From: a virus
Direction: 5' to 3' (one strand)
DNA length: 30,710 bases
Virus record (IMG/VR): IMGVR_UViG_3300046336_000185
Coordinates: 1-30,710 of that record
Part shown: positions 7,160 to 14,081 of the stretch, piece by piece
How positions within the stretch are numbered: position 1 is the stretch's first letter
Layout of the letters: each line of letters starts with the position of its first letter
Position numbers and translations under genes: made by a program
The notes under the pieces: model-generated
What the model saw: only the letters and a program-made list of their open reading frames with translations
What the model was told of the DNA's origin: nothing
The model's database searches: none

Positions 7160-7348
7160 ATGGAATTACTTACAATGCAGGAAAGAAAGCTGAGAGCGTT
7201 GGGTTACGAGTCGTTGGGGTTCATCCGTTCCGACTTTGATCATATTGTGGAGGCCGCAAGTAAAGATTTCGAGTGTTCGCACGGCCGTTTTAAGGCTGTC
7301 TGGGATAGATTCAATTGCTGCAATCTATGGGGTAAGCCCCATAGCTAG
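7160..7348 (+). CDS. Hypothetical protein (62 aa), possible first part of a frameshifted gene
   Basis: This 62-aa frame starts at ATG 7160 with an AAAGG ribosome site and a near-consensus promoter upstream. The N-terminus is helical (MQERKLRALGYESLGF). It ends at TAG 7346 after the codons for WGKPHS. A second open frame, shifted by +1, runs past this stop to 7580 and encodes an HTH-like segment. Both the promoter and the strand (against the surrounding late genes) suggest a regulator or an accessory gene. It may be complete, or it may be the upstream half of one protein. Confidence 0.5.
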   Translation: MELLTMQERKLRALGYESLGFIRSDFDHIVEAASKDFECSHGRFKAVWDRFNCCNLWGKPHS

Positions 7349-7580
7349 CCCCTACCTAGAATTCTGGCAAGAAATAAACAGCCTCATTGATAGTTCCGAG
7401 CTATCAGCCCCTGCTATATCTCGGATGATGGAGGCTGAAACTGATACAAGCCACCGCACGATCGGGAGAAGGCTGGGTGACTGGCGATCGCGAATAATGC
7501 CCCCTGATGGCATTTCGTTTTTAATTGGATTGGTAGATGTTTTGGGATACGAAATTAAATTAGTGAGAAAAGGAAGGTGA
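7340..7580 (+). CDS. HTH-like C-terminal region in the +1 frame (start unclear)
   Basis: In the +1 frame relative to the 62-aa gene, the frame continues through SPYLEFWQEINSL to VDVLGYEIKLVRKGR and stops at 7578-7580. The stretch from APAISRMMEAETDTSHRTI to the end (about 55 residues) has the shape of a small helix-turn-helix regulator, and the final VLGYEIKLVRK resembles the end of many antitoxin or XRE-type proteins. No ATG, GTG or TTG with a ribosome site lies near its beginning; the only start for the whole open frame is a TTG at 7236 without support. It may be made by a +1 slip at CCC-C (near 7338-7342), or the gene may be broken by a one-base error. The start given is approximate. Confidence 0.4.
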
Positions 7581-7598
7581 TTGTAGCCTGTTCTGCGG

Positions 7599-9026
7599 TT
7601 AGTTGTACCCAGAATAATCATTAGCCCTCTGTTTCTGCCTAGTACCCGATGCCTTGGGCTGCCTTAATTCCTCGCCTGCGCCTAAAGCTTTGTAAACTGC
7701 CAGTGTTAGCGCCGAATAATGATCGGCGTGTGTGTAATCACGCCGATCGGCAGTGAACCGCACATTCCCAGCAGCACTCACACACCGCACGATTGATCGC
7801 AAATCCTCTTCGATTTTCTCGATTGCCGCCGCCTCTTTTTGGTCACTGGGCATTGGCGGCAATAATATGATGCCTTTTTGTAGCCCATTCTTGGTTTGAA
7901 GTGCCATCGCTCCTTTGTTGTTTCCGTTAAAAATCACGCCCTCCACCCGGCTAGCACCATACTTCTTAATATATTTCTCGGTAGATTCTTCACCCATGCC
8001 GCCCTGGTCGATTGCCATGCCTTCCGGTGAGTAATTCTTCCATAGTCTTGCAATCTCTTTCTCTTGCTCCTCAAAGTCAGCGCCTTGTAAGCTGACTACT
8101 TCCACCGTCCTCACAAGTCGGCCGTCTCTTTGCAGTACCCAGGCCACCCATCGATCGCCTCGCAGGCCAATATCGTTGCCAATAAAAAATCTGGGTTTGA
8201 GAGTAGCCAGATTGGTAAATTTGGCTTTGCTACCATCAATGCTGCATTCGATCGATCTAGCAGCCCTTATCAATGATTGACCAATCCATTGAGTAACGCC
8301 ATCAATCCATTGCAGCATCATTTCTCGCGCCCATTTGTCGGGATCTGATTGCTCCTTCTCTCGGTCAATATCGTATAGCCTGCCCTCGGCTACTGCCTGC
8401 ACAATATCGACGATCGACTTGCTCCACAGCGGCTTACCCTTGTAGGTTTTTTCGTTGTGAACAAGTTGGTAAAACATGTTTTCCCGATCGCCCCATGGCG
8501 TGCCGGAAACAATCATCTTGAATAGGCCCCGGGTGCAGTGTCTCAGCGCCTCATACATTTCCTTGCCATCGGGATGATGCGCTGCTTCATCCCACCAAAT
8601 ATTAGCCGTATAGCCCCGCGCCGCTCCCGGTGATGCAGCCTGAGCCATGATTCTCTGGCGGCCAATTCTAATCAAATATCGGGTGAAGATCTCTTTCCCG
8701 TCTGCGGTTTTCACCTCCTCCTCAATAATTCCGATTTCTTTCCCCATGGCGAAAAACACTTTGCACCACCGGGCTACCATGTCAATCGCTTCTCTGGCCT
8801 GATCTCTGGTAGCTGAGGCAATCAGCCATGTCTCGGTTTTCCCTTCAGCCTCAGCCATGAATGTATGCCTAGCAACCTTTGCGGCGATACAAAAGGTTTT
8901 TCCATTGCCTCGCGCCCATTGCACGACAATATCGCGGGCATCGTTAGCGATTAGCGCTAGTTGAGATGGCCGGAAAAACTTGAATTTGGGTTTTGGAGTA
9001 TCCAGAGATCGGATGTAGGCGAGCAT
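7599..9026 (-). CDS. terL: Terminase large subunit (packaging ATPase/nuclease)
   Basis: The 475-aa protein is a typical phage TerL related to the Mu gp28 group. It drives DNA into the prohead and cuts the concatemer. The ATPase half has an adapted Walker A at 37-44 (WARGNGKT), Walker B IWWDE (143-147) and a coupling motif SGTP (174-177). The RNase H-fold nuclease half has acidic residues Asp285 (GNDIG), Asp340 (AIDQGG) and Asp435 (HADHYSAL). The N-terminus is short, so ATG 9026 starts close to the fold; this ATG abuts the stop of the upstream gene with no gap. All catalytic residues are present. Packaging type (pac or cos) cannot be told. Confidence 0.93.
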   Translation of the reverse strand: MLAYIRSLDTPKPKFKFFRPSQLALIANDARDIVVQWARGNGKTFCIAAKVARHTFMAEAEGKTETWLIASATRDQAREAIDMVARWCKVFFAMGKEIGIIEEEVKTADGKEIFTRYLIRIGRQRIMAQAASPGAARGYTANIWWDEAAHHPDGKEMYEALRHCTRGLFKMIVSGTPWGDRENMFYQLVHNEKTYKGKPLWSKSIVDIVQAVAEGRLYDIDREKEQSDPDKWAREMMLQWIDGVTQWIGQSLIRAARSIECSIDGSKAKFTNLATLKPRFFIGNDIGLRGDRWVAWVLQRDGRLVRTVEVVSLQGADFEEQEKEIARLWKNYSPEGMAIDQGGMGEESTEKYIKKYGASRVEGVIFNGNNKGAMALQTKNGLQKGIILLPPMPSDQKEAAAIEKIEEDLRSIVRCVSAAGNVRFTADRRDYTHADHYSALTLAVYKALGAGEELRQPKASGTRQKQRANDYSGYN

Positions 9027-9647
9027 CTACAAGTTGTCTATCTCTACCGGCTGAGGCTCAAAGTTTTCATCGTAAGGCAGCACTCCTAGCATTCTTTCCA
9101 TTTCAATCACAAACTCTGGAGTGATTTCGGTTCGTGGCTTGTCTTTCACGCCATATAACTGCTCTTTACGATACGGCAGCTCGATCGCGAACTTAGCGAT
9201 CATCACCTGTGATCGAACCGTATTGCCAGATATCACCGACAAATCACCCATCTGTTTTAATAATTCATGCCGCCACGCCGCTTTTTTTATAGGGTTTGGC
9301 TCATGCTCCAGAGCTGCAATCTCATCGGTGATCGACTGCATCACTTGGTAGCAAGCTACCGCCTGCTGCTCCAAGACTACCGCCATTGTGGACTGGTCGA
9401 TCACCTTAGTATTGAGCTTGCTAAGTAGCACAGCCTGATCTCGATCGCTCAAATACCGCTCGATCTTGCCAATGCACAGCAGCCGCGCCCGATCAATTTT
9501 TTCAGCCTCCACCACTTCAGCATATTCAGCCGCAATCTGAGCCACTATGCTCTCGGTAGCTGTTTTGTGGACAAAGCCATTTAGGGCGAGTTGACGCGCC
9601 CCGATCGATAGCCCTGGCAGTAAATTTTTAGAGATCTCAATATCCAT
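9027..9647 (-). CDS. terS: Probable terminase small subunit
   Basis: The 206-aa, mostly helical protein ends exactly where the large terminase begins, the usual place for the small subunit, which recognises the packaging site. Residues 50-150 contain long amphipathic helices (KIERYLSDRDQAVLLSKLN, VLEQQAVACYQVMQS) that could form the oligomerisation core. The final 40 residues are acidic and proline-rich and may contact TerL. I do not recognise a particular small-terminase family or a clear N-terminal HTH, so the call is mainly from position. ATG 9647 lacks a strong ribosome site. Confidence 0.55.
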   Translation of the reverse strand: MDIEISKNLLPGLSIGARQLALNGFVHKTATESIVAQIAAEYAEVVEAEKIDRARLLCIGKIERYLSDRDQAVLLSKLNTKVIDQSTMAVVLEQQAVACYQVMQSITDEIAALEHEPNPIKKAAWRHELLKQMGDLSVISGNTVRSQVMIAKFAIELPYRKEQLYGVKDKPRTEITPEFVIEMERMLGVLPYDENFEPQPVEIDNL

Positions 9648-9670
9648 GCGGTGATTCTAGCTGCAAAATG

Positions 9671-9716
9671 CCGTGTATTTACGGTTAGCGATTGGGTATC
9701 GGCAAGGATACAAATG
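9671..9716 (+). repeat. 46-bp direct repeat, copy A
   Basis: This copy matches 39 of 46 bases of a second copy at 10856-10901. It begins with a near-palindrome, CCGTGTATTTACGG, goes on with GGTTAG and CGGCAAGG, and ends at ACAAATG. A small plus-strand frame starts 25 bases after it at an AAATGTCC context that the second copy also has downstream. It may be a shared leader, operator or promoter. Confidence 0.75.
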
Positions 9717-9740
9717 ATGTATTCCGCACCGAGAAGCTAA

Positions 9741-9908
9741 ATGTCCTTAACCAACTTGATCGCCGCTAACCAAAACACGCCCTTTGCTACTGCAAGTGTT
9801 TCACTTTGTCAGGCCGCAATTGACACGAATATTAGTGACTGGTCAGAGCTGGTTAGCTTTGCCGAAAATTCGATCGTTGATACCACAATTTTGGAATTGG
9901 GCATTTAG
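9741..9908 (+). CDS. Hypothetical small protein (55 aa)
   Basis: The frame runs from ATG 9741 to TAG 9906-9908 and encodes 55 residues with a balanced composition (MSLTNLIAANQ start, SDWSELVSFAENS middle). It lies 25 bases downstream of repeat copy A, and its start context AAATGTCC matches the start of the membrane protein gene behind copy B. The ribosome site is weak (GAGAAG). Location near the lysis-like genes and the shared leader support a real gene, but there is no family match. A longer plus-strand frame over the same bases is rejected. Confidence 0.4.
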   Translation: MSLTNLIAANQNTPFATASVSLCQAAIDTNISDWSELVSFAENSIVDTTILELGI

Positions 9909-9926
9909 ACCAAAACTTACTTTTTC

Positions 9927-10070
9927 TTACTTTTTGCGCTTCATGCCCAGAGCTTCTGCCCAGCTCTGGGCAATTCCATGGTAAACCACCGCCAAAATAA
10001 TCAGCAATATTACCCCGATCGTGGCTACCCCCGCTAGGATTAAGAACGTAGTAGATGCAATATTTAACAT
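9927..10070 (-). CDS. Small single-span membrane protein (47 aa), possible holin-type or accessory lysis protein
   Basis: Read from ATG 10070, the frame gives 47 residues with one strong membrane segment (about 8-30, rich in Ile, Leu, Val and Ala) and a short tail ending in MKRKK, so the C-terminus should be cytoplasmic. That shape fits small phage membrane proteins next to lysis genes. There is no obvious ribosome site, and its start codon overlaps, on the opposite strand, an ATG of a second membrane protein. It runs in the same direction as the terminase genes downstream. Only one of the two overlapping frames may be used. Confidence 0.4.
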   Translation of the reverse strand: MLNIASTTFLILAGVATIGVILLIILAVVYHGIAQSWAEALGMKRKK

Positions 10071-10290
10071 GTTGACCGGGTATAACTTAAAAGATACTTT
10101 AACTAATTTAGCAGGCGCGATCGCCTTGGTAGGCAGTTGCTTACTTGTTGCAACCGCGTCTGGTTGGATCGATGCCCGGTACGAAAAGACCGGCGAAGGA
10201 ATGCTTGGCCTAGGTGCCGCATTTATAGCTTACGCCTCAGGGAAGCGATCGGATCTGCGTGGTGGGCAAGATGATACCCCGCCTCATTGA
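10069..10290 (+). CDS. Putative two-span membrane protein, holin-like
   Basis: From ATG 10069 the product has 73 residues; a GTG at 10021 in the same frame would add 16. Neither has a clear ribosome site. Two hydrophobic stretches (about 13-34 and 44-58), separated by a charged turn and followed by GKRSD and a hydrophilic tail, form a hairpin typical of small phage holins. It overlaps the 3' end of the minus-strand coiled-coil/membrane gene by 68 bases, so one strand may silence the other. A holin role is inferred from topology and from the neighbours only. Confidence 0.5.
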   Translation: MLTGYNLKDTLTNLAGAIALVGSCLLVATASGWIDARYEKTGEGMLGLGAAFIAYASGKRSDLRGGQDDTPPH

Positions 10291-10657
10291 TGGCAGCCTT
10301 GGCGGGCTTGCCTTGAGCCTGCCACACCCAGCTAGCAATCATTACTGCGATCGCGGATAAGAAGGCGCCCCACGTTTGATTCTTGATGGTGTCCAGGTTA
10401 TTTTGCATCCGTTGCTGACTATCGAATAGATAATCAGTCTTTTTCAGGTAGTCTGGCAAAGCGGCGATCGAAAGATCCGATCGAGTTTTGCTGGCTGCCA
10501 TAAGGGCTAGGCTGACCTTAACCTCTCCCAATTGCTTGCTTAGCTCCTCAATCTGCCGATCGTGGCTGCCCACTTCTTTTACCAGTTGTTCTAACTGGTA
10601 CGTGGCTAAATCCAGCGCTCTCACGATCTGCGCACCTTCGATCGAAGATAGTTCCAT
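10223..10657 (-). CDS. Coiled-coil protein with C-terminal membrane anchor (lysis-associated, XhlA-like layout)
   Basis: The 144-aa product starts at ATG 10657 with AGGG just before it; a GTG one codon earlier is possible. Residues 18-55 (YQLEQLVKEV, RQIEELSKQLGEVKV) form a coiled coil, 80-95 are polar, and 96-113 (WGAFLSAIAVMIASWVWQ) form a membrane span. The tail of 30 residues is basic and His-rich. Proteins with this order of parts, such as XhlA of PBSX-type phages, assist holins. No sequence-level match is claimed. It is transcribed toward the terminase genes. Confidence 0.6.
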   Translation of the reverse strand: MELSSIEGAQIVRALDLATYQLEQLVKEVGSHDRQIEELSKQLGEVKVSLALMAASKTRSDLSIAALPDYLKKTDYLFDSQQRMQNNLDTIKNQTWGAFLSAIAVMIASWVWQAQGKPAKAAINEAGYHLAHHADPIASLRRKL

Positions 10658-10748
10658 CACACCCTGAATCTCGTAATTTCTTTATTAGTATAGCCCGAGC
10701 TGTTTCGAGCTGAGAGATGCACTCTAAAAGAGATTTGCTGCTAACCAT
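10548..10748 (-). CDS. Doubtful small ORF overlapping the coiled-coil gene
   Basis: ATG 10748 opens a 66-aa frame whose first 33 residues look like a natural helix (LLECISQLETARAILIKKL). The second half overlaps the gene at 10223-10657 in another frame and is Arg/Cys-rich with no clear structure. The upstream GGTAAATTTT is a poor ribosome site. It might be a short leader peptide gene coupling translation to the next gene, or chance. Confidence 0.25.
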   Translation of the reverse strand: MVSSKSLLECISQLETARAILIKKLRDSGCDGTIFDRRCADRESAGFSHVPVRTTGKRSGQPRSAD

Positions 10749-10958
10749 AAAATTTACCAAGTTTTATTATTCCAATAGCATAAAACTTTTTGGGATGTGA
10801 CGCTGCTCACCTTAAGCATAAATACAGATTCTCAGATTTTGATTTTTGTCTTTCTCCGTAGATTTACGGTTAGAGATCGGGCACCGGCAAGGTTACAAAT
10901 GGGGAATAAGCGCACCGTTCCAAGCGCTCGCCCTATTAGCCCTTTCAGGTACCCCCAA
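10658..10958. other. Intergenic region with repeat copy B
   Basis: About 300 bases separate the minus-strand membrane gene from the plus-strand membrane gene. Apart from the doubtful ORF ending in it and the repeat copy at 10856-10901, I see only AT-rich sequence (10745-10850) that probably holds divergent promoters. No box pair with consensus spacing was convincing. A plus-strand frame is open throughout but has no supported start before 10959. Confidence 0.5.
10856..10901 (+). repeat. 46-bp direct repeat, copy B
   Basis: This second copy starts with CCGTAGATTTACGG and is followed by the same GGTTAG, CGGCAAGG and ACAAATG elements as copy A. A plus-strand membrane protein gene starts 58 bases later at AAATGTCC. 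The two copies are 1185 bases apart and have the same orientation. Confidence 0.75.
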
Positions 10959-11294
10959 ATGTCCACCACCACCGCCACCCGCACACGCAAGCCCCGCAAC
11001 ACCGCAGCATCTTTGATCGCTGCCGAGCATGTAAAGTACCAAACTCTTGATGAAGTTGTATTGCCTGCTCCAGTCGAGAAACACCCCATGACAGCTTCTC
11101 AGTCACTAAACCCGCTAATCCTTGTCCTGATTGCCTTTGTAGCCGTCACCGTATTGATCAAACTGGCGATCAGCCTTGGCTGCCTACTTATCAAAATTGG
11201 CCAAAAAGTAGCGCCCAAAGTGCGTGTTTTTGTTTCGGCACAATTGGGCGGTGAAATTATCGATTTCCGGGTCTACCAAGCAATTTTTGATTAA
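10959..11294 (+). CDS. Hypothetical single-span membrane protein (111 aa)
   Basis: I choose ATG 10959 (111 aa), with AGG about ten bases upstream and the same AAATGTCC context as the 55-aa gene behind repeat copy A; an in-frame ATG at 10897 is possible. The N-terminal 15 residues are Thr/Arg/Lys-rich. Residues 50-79 form a long hydrophobic segment (LILVLIAFVAVTVLIKLA and on), and the last 30 residues are soluble. It converges on the tail gene at 11291 and overlaps it by 4 bases. Function is unknown; membrane location near lysis genes suggests a role in lysis or superinfection exclusion. Confidence 0.5.
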   Translation: MSTTTATRTRKPRNTAASLIAAEHVKYQTLDEVVLPAPVEKHPMTASQSLNPLILVLIAFVAVTVLIKLAISLGCLLIKIGQKVAPKVRVFVSAQLGGEIIDFRVYQAIFD

Positions 11295-11971
11295 GCAGCC
11301 CGCACCGTCAGCTCTAGAGTAAAATCCCTAGTCTGACCAGCCGCTGTATATTGATCGGCTAACTCTGTAGCCAGCTCGTAGCCATTAATACCCGTGATAT
11401 CCCCGATCGTTGCGGTGCCACCGTAGATCAGCATTGTTGATCGATGCGCGATCGACGTGGTGCCAGTATTTACCAAGGTCACGACCTTGGATTTGATCGC
11501 CTCATTGGCCACTATCGCCGCAGCGGGTAAAAAACTAACGGGTAGCCTGCTGTAGACACCGCCACTAGGCAGCTCTTTATTAATGATTACATTCAGCGGG
11601 TCATCAGCCTTAATACTTTGTTCTAGCATCGTGTGTGAGCCAATACCAATAGATGTTAGATCGAGCGGTGAGCCGCCCAAGGTGGTAGAAAGCTGTACCT
11701 CTGTTGCCGATGCCACCACAGCATAATAATCAGCGCCAACAACTAACGGGCTAGGGAGTGTATCGTCGGTGGCGAACCGAACACGACTACCACTTACTAG
11801 CCCATGGGGGACTGCCGACACGATGAGGCCTAATCCTATATCGGCTGTCACCGTGTTTGCTGGCTGCAAATCACCAGTTAGTAATAATAAGTAGCCATTA
11901 GTAATTCCTTGAGGGAAAAAAGCCTCATTTTTGGCTAATAAAGCGGTGTTACTTGGTATTGCGATCATCAT
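11291..11971 (-). CDS. Tail-tip or fibre-associated protein
   Basis: The 226-aa product starts at ATG 11971; a second ATG follows directly. Residues about 55-115 (HGLVSGSRVRFATDDTLPSP then YYAVVASATEVQLS) match a beta-rich repeat I know from phage tail and fibre proteins, where it forms a small surface domain. The rest is also beta-rich and ends in FTLELTVRAA. The start overlaps the stop of the upstream tail gene (ATGA), and its ribosome site is formed by that gene's glycine codons. It is the last gene of the tail operon, consistent with a distal tail or receptor-binding part. No catalytic motif is visible. Confidence 0.6.
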   Translation of the reverse strand: MMIAIPSNTALLAKNEAFFPQGITNGYLLLLTGDLQPANTVTADIGLGLIVSAVPHGLVSGSRVRFATDDTLPSPLVVGADYYAVVASATEVQLSTTLGGSPLDLTSIGIGSHTMLEQSIKADDPLNVIINKELPSGGVYSRLPVSFLPAAAIVANEAIKSKVVTLVNTGTTSIAHRSTMLIYGGTATIGDITGINGYELATELADQYTAAGQTRDFTLELTVRAA

Positions 11972-13839
11972 GGTACTCCTCCTCCTCCTCCGCCAGCAAC
12001 CAGCGCCGAAGATATTCTTACCGCCCCAATATACCTGGTCGAGGTCTCAGATATGGCGATCGGTGGTTTGATTCGGCTAGATATCCGTACCTCAACAATG
12101 CAATTGATCGCTACCGGAGTAATCGGCGAGGTAATCGGTACTCCTAGTCGATCGATCCTAGCCGCCACGAATCCGAACTCGCACCTCTCCGACTGGTTGC
12201 TGATAGCCAATATTAGGCCATCAGCCTCAAAGTTGCCGTCACCCAAAAACACCCTTGGCAGTGGTGGGCAACCGGCAGCCAACCACTCGATCGGGAGTGG
12301 CATCGTAATTTTGATCGAATCCCTCCGCCTCCACTCCCGATCGGCTATCTGCTGCGCCAAATAATTGGCCTGTCCTACACTTGGGCAAAAGCCCACATCT
12401 ACCACTAAATTGCGCTTATAGATTGGTTCCCACCCGATCGGCCTAACTATCGCCATACCGCTCACTGGCACGGTTTCTAATGGATATTCCGGCAAAGGTT
12501 GGCGATCCTCCTTTACGGGTGCTGGAGTCAAACACCCAGGCTTACCAGTAGCCGGATTGGCCACGCCGCTGTGATCTTCGCTGCCCGCAATCACTGGCTT
12601 TGTTTTTACTATTTCGTACCGCTCAACAATTAAATTTGTATTGTTGGCTTGCCCGACCGGATCTATCACTCCAGCAGGCACCCAAGATCCTTTCCTGCGC
12701 TCTGACTGGATTTCAACCCGGGCTACTATCAAATTACCAGCAGCCCCGAGTTTTGGAAAGACTCGCCCCGCTGGTTGTTCGTAAACGGTAATAGTTTGGT
12801 ATGGGCTATCAATAGGCTGGTTGTCTAATGGCCGATCAATCTGAGCATCAAAAGATAGGTTTGCAGGCAGAAAAGTAGATGCCTGAAATGACAAACTTTG
12901 ATCGTCTACATATTGATAGAAAATCCATTTGACCTCGCCTAAAGTTGGGGAGAGCGTGGTGCTAGCGGGCACTGTGTAAACTTTGTTATACGGCTGCTGT
13001 TCATCCACTTTTGTATATCTTGGTCGCCCCTTGGCATCCAAGGCAGTATTTAGCGGTTGAGGATTGGCAGCGCATGGCACCACGGCTGGCCGTTGGTAGG
13101 CCCCAGCGGCAATCACTTTTTCAGCGGCAAAATCAATGTGATCGATCGATGGCTGCCACTCAATTTGGCTCAGTGTGCGGCTAAAAGTTACCGGCTTTCC
13201 AGCAACATTGCCGGAAACTGATCGGATAGCCTCGGTATTATCAACATGCGCCCATAGCCATTGGCCGCCAAGTAACCGCTGCGCATCGCTAGCAGGGTTT
13301 CGACTACTTAATAGGCCATAGTAATTCCCAGAGCTGTTGCCCAAGGTGATCGCTGACGGCAGCACAGTGCTGCCCCGAAAAGCCTCACCAATTAATCTGC
13401 TGATCAACGAATTCACCGACGTAAATGGTGGCGAGTTTCCACCACTGGCGATCGCCCCGCCTACCTGTATTTCTGCTGGGCGATCTGTGGCCACCGATCC
13501 TAGCAATTGGGTTAGCGTGCCCTCTCCCTCACCAGTCTGCCGATTGTAGGCATACCGATCAATCCGCAGAGCAGGAAAATCGTAGCCATGCAACTTTAAT
13601 TTGACGGCGCTCTTTGCAGGCCGCCACCGATTTGGGCGAGTCCAACTGTCAAACTCATCTTCACTTAACCCCAACTGTTGGGCTTTGACGTTGTAAGTGA
13701 GTTTAAATCTACCAGTCCAGACCAGCAAGCTCCCCATTTCGGCTATCGGCAAGGACAGCGATATTTCATCGACAAATTGCGTGGTATCAAAACCACCAAT
13801 TAATAGCTGGTACGGAGGTATTCTGTAGTCTAAAATCAC
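11968..13839 (-). CDS. Large tail-tip or baseplate-hub-like protein
   Basis: This 623-aa protein uses a GTG start (13839), 2 bases after the previous stop and with no clear ribosome site, so it is probably translated by coupling. It lies third after the tape measure, where siphoviruses encode tail-tip or hub components. The N-terminal 110 residues (DEISLSLPIAEMGSLLVWTGRF) look like a hub-type beta domain. Residues about 480-560 include a second beta domain (IKITMPLPIEWLAAGCPPLPRVFLGD). The protein ends in six glycines followed by Val-Pro. No lysozyme or peptidase motif is apparent. I infer the role from position and size. Confidence 0.6.
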   Translation of the reverse strand: MILDYRIPPYQLLIGGFDTTQFVDEISLSLPIAEMGSLLVWTGRFKLTYNVKAQQLGLSEDEFDSWTRPNRWRPAKSAVKLKLHGYDFPALRIDRYAYNRQTGEGEGTLTQLLGSVATDRPAEIQVGGAIASGGNSPPFTSVNSLISRLIGEAFRGSTVLPSAITLGNSSGNYYGLLSSRNPASDAQRLLGGQWLWAHVDNTEAIRSVSGNVAGKPVTFSRTLSQIEWQPSIDHIDFAAEKVIAAGAYQRPAVVPCAANPQPLNTALDAKGRPRYTKVDEQQPYNKVYTVPASTTLSPTLGEVKWIFYQYVDDQSLSFQASTFLPANLSFDAQIDRPLDNQPIDSPYQTITVYEQPAGRVFPKLGAAGNLIVARVEIQSERRKGSWVPAGVIDPVGQANNTNLIVERYEIVKTKPVIAGSEDHSGVANPATGKPGCLTPAPVKEDRQPLPEYPLETVPVSGMAIVRPIGWEPIYKRNLVVDVGFCPSVGQANYLAQQIADREWRRRDSIKITMPLPIEWLAAGCPPLPRVFLGDGNFEADGLILAISNQSERCEFGFVAARIDRLGVPITSPITPVAINCIVEVRISSRIKPPIAISETSTRYIGAVRISSALVAGGGGGGVP

Positions 13840-13841
13840 GG

Positions 13842-14081
13842 CTAATTACTGATAATAAATCCGGGCAGTCCAAGCCTCGCTGGCTGATATTGAGGTACTG
13901 ATAGCGGCACTGTATCACTCAAATAGTTACCGCTAATACTGCCGCCATCAGCAACTAATAGCTTACGCTGGCCTGTGGCATTGTCGCGCCCTTGGTATTG
14001 GGCGATCGGCTGTGGCGGTGCTGTTTGAATGCGCTGCTGATATTGGTGGTGCAGTTGTTGTGATCTGATTAAATCTATCAT
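13842..14081 (-). CDS. Small tail-region protein (79 aa)
   Basis: The 79-aa product is Gln-rich at the N-terminus (QQLHHQYQQRIQ) and Gly/Ser/Pro-rich after residue 40. Its ATG overlaps the preceding stop by 4 bases (ATGA), and its stop is 2 bases from the next gene. Tight packing in the tail operon supports a structural or assembly role. No family is recognised. Confidence 0.65.
   Translation of the reverse strand: MIDLIRSQQLHHQYQQRIQTAPPQPIAQYQGRDNATGQRKLLVADGGSISGNYLSDTVPLSVPQYQPARLGLPGFIISN

Noticed and set aside
9784-9984. A 66-aa plus-strand frame
   Set aside because: It overlaps the 55-aa frame and the small minus-strand membrane frame, and its Trp/Phe-rich composition looks like a shadow.
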